From the NCBI RefSeq assembly GCF_051594765.1, contig NZ_JBPPGJ010000016.1, forward strand, positions 1 through 64,000: 64,000 bases of DNA, read 5' to 3'. Each line of letters starts with the position of its first letter. Position 1 is the stretch's first letter. Source of the stretch: Paenibacillus_AR sp051594765. Its GTDB lineage: Bacteria; Bacillota; Bacilli; Paenibacillales; NBRC-103111. Below, piece after piece: positions 16,698 to 25,087 of this stretch. Below the pieces are notes generated by a model, which had not been told where the DNA came from, ran no database searches, and worked only from the letters and a program-made list of their open reading frames with translations. Both the position numbers and the translations under genes were made by a program.

Positions 16698-17909
16698 TCA
16701 GCTCATGCAGCACTTCTTATATTTCTTCCCGCTGCCGCAGGGGCAGGGGTCATTGCGTCCGGGCGCGGTAGGCTTCGCAGCAGCGGTGGCGGGAGATGCC
16801 CCTCCCGGGAAGTGGATGACATTACCGGAGCCGGAGCCGGCTCTTGCGGCAGGACTATTTTTGACCCCCACAGCGGTCCCTCGCTCCTTAAGCCCCAGCT
16901 CACGCGGCGTATGCCCCTTCAGCACCCACATCCGGGTACCATTAAACAAGCTCACCAGGTGCTCCATGAAGCCTTCCACATCCGCCTTGTCCATCAGCTC
17001 GAACTCATTGCGGAACAGATGGACCACCTGACCGGGATGCTCCCCGTTCTGGAAGGCGTATACCGACTGGACCACCGTCTCCTCCGCTTCCTCCACCGTG
17101 AGCTCATAATGCGCCCGCAAAAACCGGAGGAATTGCTTAAACTCCGGGTTCTCATCATTATAGTTCCGTGCACCCGACTCGTAGGCCATGGATCGCGTCA
17201 GCGCGCGAAGCTTCAGCTCCGGACGCTTCCTCTGCTCGCGCAGCACCTGCTCCGGATCCTCCACGTCAAAATGATAGTAGAAGGATTCCGCAACCTGCAC
17301 CGTATCGTCGAAGCACCCGTTATCCTCCACCACGCGGCCGAAGTCGGCAGAATCCAGCTCCCGCTCCGTCAACTCCTCCAGCAGGCGGTGCAGCTCTTCG
17401 TGCGGCATAACGCCGTAATGGAACAGGAGGCCGCGGGTCAACCGGAGCCACTCCGTGTTCCGGGTGATGGTCTTGCGAAGCGCGGACAGGTCCAAGCTGC
17501 GGAAGGCGGTCTGCACCTCGTCCGGAACGACCAGCAGCGGAGCGCCATTCGGCCGGGTCCCCGTCACAAGCAGCCCCCGCTCCGCAAAGTACTCCCATTG
17601 CTGCGGCTCCGTCCCGGGCGGCACCTCTCCACGTCGGTTCATCAACGCTTGGAACAGCTTCAGACGGTCCTCATCCCACAGCTCCAGCATGTAGGCCATC
17701 GCCCCGGGAATCCGTTCCGCCAAAAAATCAACCAGCTCCGATTTCTTCAACGAGCTGGCCCCGTACAGCCCCAGCTTCTGCCGGATCACGGTGAGCTCGT
17801 CCTTGGTGAGCCGGTTCAACGCCTCCGGAAGGGTTACCGTTGCGGACAGCTCCTTCCAACGTTTCGGCTCCATCATCATGATTTCTTGCATATCCTGACT
17901 CGTAAACAA
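16698..17909 (-). CDS. SEC-C zinc-motif protein, function unknown
   Basis: 403 aa. The C-terminus NDPCPCGSGKKYKKCC is the SEC-C metal-binding motif also found at the end of SecA, where it binds zinc and SecB or ribosomes. The rest (residues 1-370) is largely helical with no motif I recognise. A low-complexity stretch GSGSGNVIHFPGG and an Ala/Pro linker precede the motif. The best start is TTG 17909 with GAGGG 7 bp upstream; an ATG six codons in lacks a binding site. It is 17 bp downstream of the Fpg-like gene in the same direction, so the two are probably co-transcribed. Confidence 0.75.
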   Translation of the reverse strand: MFTSQDMQEIMMMEPKRWKELSATVTLPEALNRLTKDELTVIRQKLGLYGASSLKKSELVDFLAERIPGAMAYMLELWDEDRLKLFQALMNRRGEVPPGTEPQQWEYFAERGLLVTGTRPNGAPLLVVPDEVQTAFRSLDLSALRKTITRNTEWLRLTRGLLFHYGVMPHEELHRLLEELTERELDSADFGRVVEDNGCFDDTVQVAESFYYHFDVEDPEQVLREQRKRPELKLRALTRSMAYESGARNYNDENPEFKQFLRFLRAHYELTVEEAEETVVQSVYAFQNGEHPGQVVHLFRNEFELMDKADVEGFMEHLVSLFNGTRMWVLKGHTPRELGLKERGTAVGVKNSPAARAGSGSGNVIHFPGGASPATAAAKPTAPGRNDPCPCGSGKKYKKCCMS

Positions 17910-17926
17910 CGTCTATCCCTCTTCGT

Positions 17927-18754
17927 CTATATAGTCTGGCAGTCTCCGCAATAATACACGGCGCCCCCCAGGTAGGCCTCCTTGCGGATCGTTCCGCCGC
18001 ATCGGGGGCAGCTTCCGCCGACGGTCCGCTTGCTCATGACGGTGGCGTATCCCCCGGGGCTGCCGAACAGGTCCGTCTCGGTATCCCGGCCTCCCTGGTC
18101 CGCCATCCGGCCGAGAATCGTCCGGACGGCAATATACAGAGTGTACTTCTCCGCGCTGGAGAAGGCCAGCACTTTTTTCTTCGGATGAATGCCTGCATGA
18201 TGCAGAATATCCTGAAGCACGCCGTTGCCCAGCCCCGGAATCCGCTGCTCCGTCGCCAACAATGCCTTGGCGCTCAGCTTCTGCACCGCCGGCTCCTCCA
18301 CCAGCCGCTCCCAATAAGCGGCATCGAACGCATCCGATAGAGGAGAAGGCTTCTCCTGGGCCAGCCGATAGTACGGGTTGTCGAAAGTCCCCTCTTCGAA
18401 GCACCACAGTCCCCCGTACATCTGAACGGAGGCGCTCAAGGCGGAGCCGTCTTCCAGCTCCACCAGCAGCTGATGCTTGTCCGGCCTGCGAGCCCCATCC
18501 TCGTGGTAGCGGAGAGAAACACCTTCCCCGAAGAGGAGGTACGCGCCTTCCGCACGGATCTCAACCATCCCCCCGTAGCTGGCTGCATCTTGAATCCGTC
18601 TGCCCTCCAGCCGTCCCCCGTACTCTCCCGGATCTCCGTGAAACCAAGCCCATTTGTGGGGGCTGTGCCCCGTCGTTACCTTCCGTATGCGCTTGTCCGC
18701 CAGCACACGGTTCATCTGTCCCGCAAGGGTTGCCGCCTCAGGCCATTCGAGCAT
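17927..18754 (-). CDS. Fpg/Nei-family DNA glycosylase-like protein with altered active site
   Basis: 275 aa from ATG 18754 (GGAGG 9 bp upstream). It shows the Fpg/Nei fold: N-terminal MLEWPEAATLAGQ, a lysine loop RRPDKHQLLVEL, the helix-two-turn-helix region QRIPGLGNGVLQDILHHAGIHP and a C-terminal zinc finger CPRCGG...YYCGDCQ. In active Fpg/Nei enzymes the proline right after Met is the nucleophile; here residue 2 is Leu and the first Pro is residue 5. The finger arginine that normally precedes the last Cys pair is also not evident. Related proteins in Firmicutes begin M-x-E-x-PE, so this is probably a subfamily trait. It may bind lesions without cutting, or use other chemistry. Confidence 0.8.
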   Translation of the reverse strand: MLEWPEAATLAGQMNRVLADKRIRKVTTGHSPHKWAWFHGDPGEYGGRLEGRRIQDAASYGGMVEIRAEGAYLLFGEGVSLRYHEDGARRPDKHQLLVELEDGSALSASVQMYGGLWCFEEGTFDNPYYRLAQEKPSPLSDAFDAAYWERLVEEPAVQKLSAKALLATEQRIPGLGNGVLQDILHHAGIHPKKKVLAFSSAEKYTLYIAVRTILGRMADQGGRDTETDLFGSPGGYATVMSKRTVGGSCPRCGGTIRKEAYLGGAVYYCGDCQTI

Positions 18755-18862
18755 ATGTATCCGCCTCCATATTCCATTATATGGATATACTCCCATAACG
18801 CATTCACCTGGGCAGCGAACTTTCTCACATGTTCCAATCCATAACCTTCTATCCGCTCACGC

Positions 18863-18898
18863 AAAAAAAACGGCTTTCGCTCATAGGCGCAAAGCCGG
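18863..18898 (-). terminator. Rho-independent terminator of the ArsR-type gene
   Basis: On the minus strand CCGGCTTTGCGC pairs with GCGAAAGCCG around a short loop and is followed by TTTTTTTT. It separates the regulator from the downstream Fpg-like gene. Confidence 0.88.
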
Positions 18899-18912
18899 TC
18901 AAGAGGACGCTG

Positions 18913-19518
18913 CTAGGAGGTTAGCGTCTCCCAATGGGTCCACAGCTCCCGGGGATTCATCTCGTAGCCTGACGGATCCCGAAACATGAACTGATGCATG
19001 ATGAATTCCCTTCGGATCGTCGCAAAGTCCTCATGAAACCCCTTGATATACTCGTTGATCTCCTTCTCCGTGTAACGCCGTCCCAGCTCCAGCCGGGAGA
19101 CCAGATGCTCCAGCACGATGAGCTTTTTCTTCAGCTGCACCGGCACCTGCTTCAGCCTTCCGTCCGGCGTGAAGAAGTTCTTCAACACCGAATTCCGGAG
19201 CCGGACATTCGCTTCCTCCATCTCTTCCCCATCCCCCTTCTTCTCACCGCGGGTGATCAGCTCCGCCGCGGCACCGGAGAAGCTGTGAAGAACCTCCCGA
19301 TCCAAGGAGAAGAACACCGTATTCTTGTCCCGGCGCTCCCGAACCAGACTAGCCGCACGAAGCTTCGAAGCATGGTGCGTAACGGTGGCGGGAGTCACCC
19401 CCAGCCGTTCCGCCAGCACCTGACCGCTCCATTCTCCGTCTCCCAGAAGAATCAGCAGCTTGAGCCGGGTCGGGTCTGCGAGTGCTTTGTGGAAATTTAC
19501 CACTTTCTCCAGCTGCAT
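18913..19518 (-). CDS. ArsR-family regulator with C-terminal DUF2087 domain
   Basis: 201 aa. Residues 5-80 form an ArsR-type winged helix (KALADPTRLKLLILLGDGEW, then LAERLGVTPATVTHHASKL for the recognition helix). No cysteine cluster for metal sensing is present in it. The C-terminal half (about 110-190) has RLKQVPVQLKKKLIVLEHL and YTEKEINEYIKGFHEDFATIRRE, the pattern of DUF2087, often fused to HTH domains in Firmicutes. ATG 19518 has AGGAGG 9 bp upstream. It stands alone with its own terminator, and two perfect palindromes lie just upstream, so autoregulation is likely. The signal sensed is unknown. Confidence 0.88.
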   Translation of the reverse strand: MQLEKVVNFHKALADPTRLKLLILLGDGEWSGQVLAERLGVTPATVTHHASKLRAASLVRERRDKNTVFFSLDREVLHSFSGAAAELITRGEKKGDGEEMEEANVRLRNSVLKNFFTPDGRLKQVPVQLKKKLIVLEHLVSRLELGRRYTEKEINEYIKGFHEDFATIRREFIMHQFMFRDPSGYEMNPRELWTHWETLTS

Positions 19519-19537
19519 CCTGATGGCCCTCCTTTCA

Positions 19538-19555
19538 ATTAGATGAACATCTAAT
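19538..19555. promoter_or_regulatory. operator palindrome 1 for the ArsR-type regulator
   Basis: ATTAGATG-AA-CATCTAAT is a perfect 8-2-8 inverted repeat directly upstream of the regulator's ribosome binding site. It shares its ATTAGAT half-site with the second palindrome 9 bp further out. Confidence 0.7.
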
Positions 19556-19563
19556 ATTACAAA

Positions 19564-19577
19564 TATCTAATTAGATA
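19564..19577. promoter_or_regulatory. operator palindrome 2 for the ArsR-type regulator
   Basis: TATCTAATTAGATA is a perfect 14-bp palindrome made of the same ATCTAAT/ATTAGAT half-sites, placed head to head with no spacer. Two related operators in tandem suggest cooperative binding and negative autoregulation. Confidence 0.65.
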
Positions 19578-19828
19578 ATAATCAAATTCCATATATATGT
19601 CAATCCCCTCCAGATCACCGCTTCAAACTTTACCTACTCTTTAACAAAAGTTAGCTTGCCCAAAACAATTAATGGTGATACAAATTGTATATATGACTCC
19701 TTTCACATTCGAAATAGTCCTTTTGTCTGGTACGTTACCCGTTTCGAACATGAAAGAAGGCATACATTGTCGATTTATGTGATACATTTTGTAACTTAAC
19801 CAACAAGCCTAATGAAAGGATGCTTGCT
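19578..19828. other. AT-rich divergent spacer upstream of the repeat protein
   Basis: AT-rich, unlike the flanking genes. It holds a small palindrome ATACAAATTGTAT (19678-19690) and a weak promoter candidate TTGCCC-17 bp-TACAAA ending near that palindrome. With the operators to its left, it completes a 310-bp divergent spacer. No gene is supported here. Confidence 0.3.
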
Positions 19829-22800
19829 ATGAACCGACTTAACCGCCCCGCCAAGCTGGGACTCAGCACCCTACTCTCCGCCAGCCTTGTTATCGGTGCA
19901 GCACCGGCCGCCTTCGCCTCCACACCATCCCCTACGGTCGTCAATGTGGACCATAAGGAAATGATCTTCAACTGGCCGGAGGGAGGCAGCACCAACGTCT
20001 ATCAGGACAAGATCGGACGCTCCTTCCTGTATAAGGAAGTCCTGAAGAAGGAAAGCGTCACCGTCAACGCCATCGTCACCGTAGACCGGATCGTCTCCGA
20101 GGACCCTTACAACCCCGCCGGATTGGATGAATTCGAGAAGTGGCAGGGCGATCCCCAGCTCCAGAGGAAGTTCACCCCGACCCTCCGAAGCAAGGGCTCC
20201 GTGCTGCTGCGGGTGGACTTTGTCGAAGCGGGGACGGGCAATCCCGTGGCCCTTTCCAATTTTCACGCGACGGTTGCGGATCTGGACGGTGCTTCCGCGG
20301 AGATGAAGGAATACGCCGAATTCGGAGGCTTCTCCAGCTACTCGGTGGATGCCGGAACAGGTATAACCGTATCCTCCGCCGAGGAGGGACGTACCCGGTT
20401 TATGGGAACAGGCGACAACGTGGACGGGATTCCCTTCCAAGACAAGACGGCCGTCATCCTGAACTATGACGATCCGGTCCAAACCCTCACCTTCAAAATC
20501 GGGCGGACCGCGACGACCCAAGACGCCCGGGACTTCTCCATCGATTTCGGCGCCGCCGGAGGCAAGTTCACCAGTCCGGTGGTGAAGATGAATCCAACCG
20601 TGCCGAATAAGGCTCCGACAGCTGCGGCCCAATACGCCGCCACCGATGAGGATACGGATGTGGGCTTCACCCTGAGCGGCTCGGATGACCGGACGGATCC
20701 GGCTGCGCTCCGCTACACCGTCGCCGCCTTGCCCGCACACGGCACGTTATCCGGCCAGGGGCGGAACATGATCTATACCCCGGATGCGAATTACTCCGGC
20801 TCCGACCGCTTCACCTTCACCGTCACTGACGAAGAAGGAGCGGTCAGCGGCGAGGCTGCCGTGACCATCACCGTCCGCCCGGTGAACGATCCGCCCCAGG
20901 CTACGGAAGTGTCCGTTACCGGCACGGCGTCGGTGGGGCAGACCCTGACCGGCCGCTATGTGTTCACCGATGCAGACGGCGAAGCGGAAGCCGGAACCGT
21001 GTTCCAATGGTACCGGGGCACGGCGGCTAACGGTTCGGACCGTACTCCCGTCAGCGGCGCCGTTTCTCCGACCTATCGTCTGACACAGGCGGACTTGGGC
21101 CGGCACCTCTTCTTTGGCGTTACGCCAGCGGCCGGACCGGATAAGGGGGCCGAAGCGGTAAGCGCACCGACACCGGTCATCTCGTCCGCACAGAATTCCG
21201 CCCCCCAGGCAGCCCCGCTCACCGTCTCCACGGAAGAGGACACCTCCGTGTCCCTGACCCTATCGGGAACGGATGATGCCACACCCGCGGCGGAGCTCGT
21301 CTACGCCATCGTCACCCCGCCCTCCCACGGCTCCTTATCGGGGGAGGCCCCCCACCTGGTCTACCGTCCCAACGCTAACTATTACGGGGACGACAGCTTG
21401 ACGTATACCGTCACCGACGCGGCCGGAGCGGTTAGTGAAGAGGCTGCCGTTCGCATTACGGTGACGTCGGTAGACGACGCGCCGGTGGCGGCCAACGTGA
21501 CGGTGAATGGCGTTCCGGCAGTGGGGCAAACCTTGACCGGAAGCTATACGTTCACCGATGTGGACGGCGAGGCCGAAGCCGGAACACTGATTCAGTGGTA
21601 CCGGGGAACCGCTCCGGACGGATCGGACAAAACCGCCATAGACGGCGCCCAAACGCTCTCCTACGTTCTCACGGAATCGGACAAAGGGTCCTATATCTTC
21701 TTCAGCGTCACCCCCGCCTCCGGCGGCCAGTCCGGCCAGGCAGCGGTTGCAAGAACCTCTACGGCCGTTACGCCCGTTCTCACGGGTCCCAACACGCCGC
21801 CGTCGGCGGGGAACTTGTCCGTGCAGCTGAACGAGGATACCGTGACGGTTATCGCCTTGTCCGGCACGGACAAGGAAACCCCGCAGGCGCTCCAATATAT
21901 CCTGACGTCGGAGCCGGCGCACGGAACCTTGGCCGCCAGTGGAAGGAACGTGACTTACACGCCGCAGAGCAATTACAGCGGGACGGATTTCTTTAAGTAC
22001 AAGGTGGTGGATGCGGGCGGACTGTCCAGCAGCGAAGCCGCCGTCACCTTGACGATCCGGGAGATGAACGACCCGCCGTCCGCCATCGCGCCTACCGTAT
22101 CCACGACTATAGGCAAGGCCGTTTCCATCACATTGAACGGAAGCGACGTGGAAACCCCGGCCGCCGCGCTGACTTATAAAGTGACCGCGCCACCGGCCCA
22201 CGGAGCGCTGAGCGGTCAAGGCCGCCAATGGGTCTACACGCCGGCGCAAGGCTATACGGGTGCAGACAGCTTCCGGTTTACCGTCTCTGATGGAGGCGGG
22301 CTGACCAGCGCGGAGGCTGTCGTCAGCATCTCCATCGCAGGAACCGCAGGCACGCCTCTGTACAAGGATGCGGAGAACATCGCCGGCGCTTACGATAAGC
22401 AGGAGGATACGGCCGCCAGCATCCACGGCAGGAACGGCTATATCATTTACAGCCTCCACGATCTGGGACTCATCCCGGGAGACATGATCCAATACCGGAT
22501 GGGCACCAACACCGGGGACACCAATACGGTCCAGGTGGAGTACTACCAAGCGGACATGACTCTGCTGGCCAAAAAATCGTTCCCCGTTACCGGTCGGAAC
22601 AACTGTTATTACGCGGCTGCCCCGGCAGGAACCGCCTATCTGAAGATCAGCGGCGTCGACCAGGCAACGCTCAATCTGTACGAGATCTCCAAGTATGTCG
22701 TGAAGCCGCCGGAAGCCACCCCGGAAATGTCCAAGGACGCCAACAACTTGGAGCACGCCCATGACGGCGTGGATACGACGTCGGGGAATATTTTCAGCGC

Positions 22801-24601
22801 AGAGGGGTATATCGTCTATCGCTTGTCCGATCTGGGCCTTGCCGGCGCAACCGGCATCCAGTATCTGCTCGGCACCAGCACCGGGCACGCCTATACGGCG
22901 ACTATCGAATACTTGAACGCGGGCTTCGCCGTGACCGGCGTAAGCACACTGAACCTCGACGGCTTCAAGTCCGTCTACCGTACGGAAGCCCCGGCGGATG
23001 CCGTATATGTGCGGATCAACGGCATCTCCCTCGCCGCCCTGTACATCTACGAGATCGGGGCAAATTCGGTCGTCATCCCGGGAGGATCGGGAACGGACAG
23101 TCTCTCGAGGGACGCCAACAATCTGGAGCATGCCCATGACGGCATCGACACCACATCGGGGAATATCTTCACGGGAGACGGCTATATCGTCTATGCCCTC
23201 TCCGACCTGGGAATCCCCGCGGGCGGCAAGATGCAGCTCCTGCTGGGCACCAGCACCGGCGGTTCCTACGAGGCGAACGTCACGTTCCTGGACGCCACCT
23301 TCGCTGGAACAGGCGCCGCCGTCCTGAACATCAGCGGGTTCAAGTCCGCGTATACGGCCCCGGTTCCCGCCGGCTCGGCTTATGTCCGGGTCAGCGGCCT
23401 ACCCTCCGCCGCTCTGTATATCTATGAGTTGGCCAACGGCGCCGGCCTGCCGACAGGGGGATCGGGCTTGGAGTGGAGCAAGGACGCCAACAACCTGGCG
23501 GACGCTTATGACGGACGGGATACGACGTCGTCTAATATTTTCACAGCTGACGGTTATATCATCTACGGGCTGCCGGAGCTGGGTATTCAGCCGGGCGGCA
23601 GCATCCGCTTCCTGTTCGGCACCAGCACGGGGCTGGAGTATCCGCTCAGCATCGATTATCTGGACGGAGGCCGAAACGTCACCGGCACCGTCAATATGGC
23701 GGTCTACGGCTTCAAGAACGAATACCGCTCCTCCGTTCCCGGGCAGGCGGCTTACATCAAGCTGAAGGGGCTGTCCAACGCCGCTCTGTACATCTACGAA
23801 ATCGGTGGCGGCCATACCGGCTCCGGTCCGATTCCGGCGCCATCGGCGGGAAGCTCCGCAGACGCCAACAATCTGACGCACGCCCATGACGGCATCGATA
23901 CCACCTCGGCGAATATTTTCACGGAGACGGGCTATATCGTGTACACCCTCTCCGATGCGGGGGCGGCCCCGGGAGGCGAGGTCCACTTCCTGCTGGGCAC
24001 CAGCACGGGCTTGGGCTATACGACCAACGTCCGGTATCTAGACGCCGGCTTCAACACCGTCGGCATGAGCTCCATCCCCATCGACGGCTTCAAAAACGAT
24101 TACGCCGGAGGCACCGTGCCGGCCGGTACGGTATTCGTGAAGGTGAGCGGCCTGCCGGGAGCGGCCCTGTACATTTATGAGATCGCGCCCGGAGCACCGG
24201 GAGGCGGCGCTCCGACCGTCCCGGTCCCTGTCCCGGGCGGCGCCTCCGCGCTGTTCAAGGATGCCAATAATCTGCAGGACGGATATGATTCGAGGGATAC
24301 CACCTCGGCCAATATCTTCAGTGCAGAGGGCTACATCATCTTCCGGGCGTCGGACCTGGGCCCTTGCGGCTGTGAACCTACCGGGCAGGCCACTTTCCTG
24401 CTCGGCTCCTCGGACGGACTCGCCCATACGGTGACGGTGGACTACTTGAACGACGAGCTCCAGCCATACAGCAGCGCCGAAATACCCATCGAGGGGGCCA
24501 AGGCCATCTACCACGCTCCCTACCCGGTGGACGCCTCCTACATCCGAATCCGCGGCATCCCGGGCGCTGCCCTCTATATCTACGAAGTCGCCAGGCATTA
24601 G
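19829..24601 (+). CDS. exported multi-repeat surface protein, cadherin-like and tandem C-terminal repeats
   Basis: 1590 aa. ATG 19829 has AAAGGA 8 bp upstream and opens a signal peptide ending near AAFAS. An N-terminal unknown domain (35-255) is followed by cadherin-like modules with an EDTxVxxxLSGxDD start and a HGxLSGxGxxxxYTPxxNYxGxDxFxxxVxD core (about 260, 455, 651, 752). Two Ig-like modules (VGQTLTGxYxFTDxDGEAEAGTxxQWYRGT, about 357 and 552) alternate with these. The last 750 residues are six tandem copies of a 125-residue unit. No SLH, LPXTG or other anchor is visible, so it is secreted or bound noncovalently. An adhesin or polysaccharide-binding role is a guess from architecture. A possible frameshift-free but very repetitive gene, so assembly should be checked. 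Confidence 0.85.
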   Translation: MNRLNRPAKLGLSTLLSASLVIGAAPAAFASTPSPTVVNVDHKEMIFNWPEGGSTNVYQDKIGRSFLYKEVLKKESVTVNAIVTVDRIVSEDPYNPAGLDEFEKWQGDPQLQRKFTPTLRSKGSVLLRVDFVEAGTGNPVALSNFHATVADLDGASAEMKEYAEFGGFSSYSVDAGTGITVSSAEEGRTRFMGTGDNVDGIPFQDKTAVILNYDDPVQTLTFKIGRTATTQDARDFSIDFGAAGGKFTSPVVKMNPTVPNKAPTAAAQYAATDEDTDVGFTLSGSDDRTDPAALRYTVAALPAHGTLSGQGRNMIYTPDANYSGSDRFTFTVTDEEGAVSGEAAVTITVRPVNDPPQATEVSVTGTASVGQTLTGRYVFTDADGEAEAGTVFQWYRGTAANGSDRTPVSGAVSPTYRLTQADLGRHLFFGVTPAAGPDKGAEAVSAPTPVISSAQNSAPQAAPLTVSTEEDTSVSLTLSGTDDATPAAELVYAIVTPPSHGSLSGEAPHLVYRPNANYYGDDSLTYTVTDAAGAVSEEAAVRITVTSVDDAPVAANVTVNGVPAVGQTLTGSYTFTDVDGEAEAGTLIQWYRGTAPDGSDKTAIDGAQTLSYVLTESDKGSYIFFSVTPASGGQSGQAAVARTSTAVTPVLTGPNTPPSAGNLSVQLNEDTVTVIALSGTDKETPQALQYILTSEPAHGTLAASGRNVTYTPQSNYSGTDFFKYKVVDAGGLSSSEAAVTLTIREMNDPPSAIAPTVSTTIGKAVSITLNGSDVETPAAALTYKVTAPPAHGALSGQGRQWVYTPAQGYTGADSFRFTVSDGGGLTSAEAVVSISIAGTAGTPLYKDAENIAGAYDKQEDTAASIHGRNGYIIYSLHDLGLIPGDMIQYRMGTNTGDTNTVQVEYYQADMTLLAKKSFPVTGRNNCYYAAAPAGTAYLKISGVDQATLNLYEISKYVVKPPEATPEMSKDANNLEHAHDGVDTTSGNIFSAEGYIVYRLSDLGLAGATGIQYLLGTSTGHAYTATIEYLNAGFAVTGVSTLNLDGFKSVYRTEAPADAVYVRINGISLAALYIYEIGANSVVIPGGSGTDSLSRDANNLEHAHDGIDTTSGNIFTGDGYIVYALSDLGIPAGGKMQLLLGTSTGGSYEANVTFLDATFAGTGAAVLNISGFKSAYTAPVPAGSAYVRVSGLPSAALYIYELANGAGLPTGGSGLEWSKDANNLADAYDGRDTTSSNIFTADGYIIYGLPELGIQPGGSIRFLFGTSTGLEYPLSIDYLDGGRNVTGTVNMAVYGFKNEYRSSVPGQAAYIKLKGLSNAALYIYEIGGGHTGSGPIPAPSAGSSADANNLTHAHDGIDTTSANIFTETGYIVYTLSDAGAAPGGEVHFLLGTSTGLGYTTNVRYLDAGFNTVGMSSIPIDGFKNDYAGGTVPAGTVFVKVSGLPGAALYIYEIAPGAPGGGAPTVPVPVPGGASALFKDANNLQDGYDSRDTTSANIFSAEGYIIFRASDLGPCGCEPTGQATFLLGSSDGLAHTVTVDYLNDELQPYSSAEIPIEGAKAIYHAPYPVDASYIRIRGIPGAALYIYEVARH
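22357..24598 (+). repeat. six tandem coding repeats of about 375 bp
   Basis: Protein copies begin near residues 843, 966, 1091, 1214, 1342 and 1473. The shared pattern is DANNLxxAxDGxDTTSxNIFxxxGYI(V/I)Y, then LLGTSTG in the middle and GxxxAALYIYEI at the end. Copy 1 is the most divergent (DAENIAGAYDKQEDTAAS). The last copy has an inserted PCGCEP. I do not recognise the domain; the length and hydrophobic pattern suit a beta-sandwich such as a carbohydrate-binding module. Confidence 0.8.
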
Positions 24602-24642
24602 TCCGTAAGCATAAGCGGGAGGGAAACCCCAACAACATCAAG

Positions 24643-24680
24643 AAGGCTGGACCCGGGTCACCGGAGTCCAGCCTTTCTGT
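24643..24680 (+). terminator. Rho-independent terminator of the repeat protein gene
   Basis: AAGGCTGGAC (24643-24652) pairs with GTCCAGCCTT (24666-24675) and is followed by a short T-rich tail. Confidence 0.8.
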
Positions 24681-24717
24681 GCTTGGGGGATAGTTAGTTG
24701 GTTGTGGGAGCCAATTG

Positions 24718-25029
24718 CTGCTCCTTATGCCACGTTGGGGTAGCTAACGGTTGCGAGAAGTGCTAATGGGTTCCATGTGCCACTAATGGGAGTGCTAACG
24801 GTTGCGAGAAGCGTTATGCTGCTCCTTATGCCACGTTGGGAGTGCTAACGGTTGCGAGAAGCGCAAAACGGGTTGTTCGGAGGCATAGAACACCAAATTA
24901 CCGGCCATAAGCGCTGCTGCAACCGTTAGAGCTCACGATAGCTCCTTTTCAGGCGATTAGCCCCGCTGGCAACCGTTAGCGGACAAAGCTGCTTCCCTCC
25001 AGCGAATAGCCCCGCTGGCAACCGTTAGC
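24718..25029. repeat. intergenic inverted array B, 50-bp period, TAACGGTT core
   Basis: GCTAACGGTTGCGAGAAG occurs at 24743, 24794 and 24844 (steps of 51 and 50). Its inverse GCAACCGTTAG occurs at 24919, 24969 and 25018 (steps of 50 and 49). The forward half also has a longer duplication: the 22-bp block at 24718-24739 recurs at 24819-24840, a 101-bp period. The array thus has three forward and three reversed units facing each other. It fills a 486-bp gap between the repeat protein terminator and a radical SAM gene. No ORF with a binding site is present. Confidence 0.75.
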
Positions 25030-25087
25030 GGATAGAGCCACCCCTGCTGATAGATGTGACGGGATTCGTCCCGCCGCTAGGCCCGGA

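Noticed and set aside
24718..25029. CRISPR array
   Set aside because: Repeats are only about 12-18 bp, appear in both orientations, and the sequences between them are partly related to each other. No cas genes are in the window.
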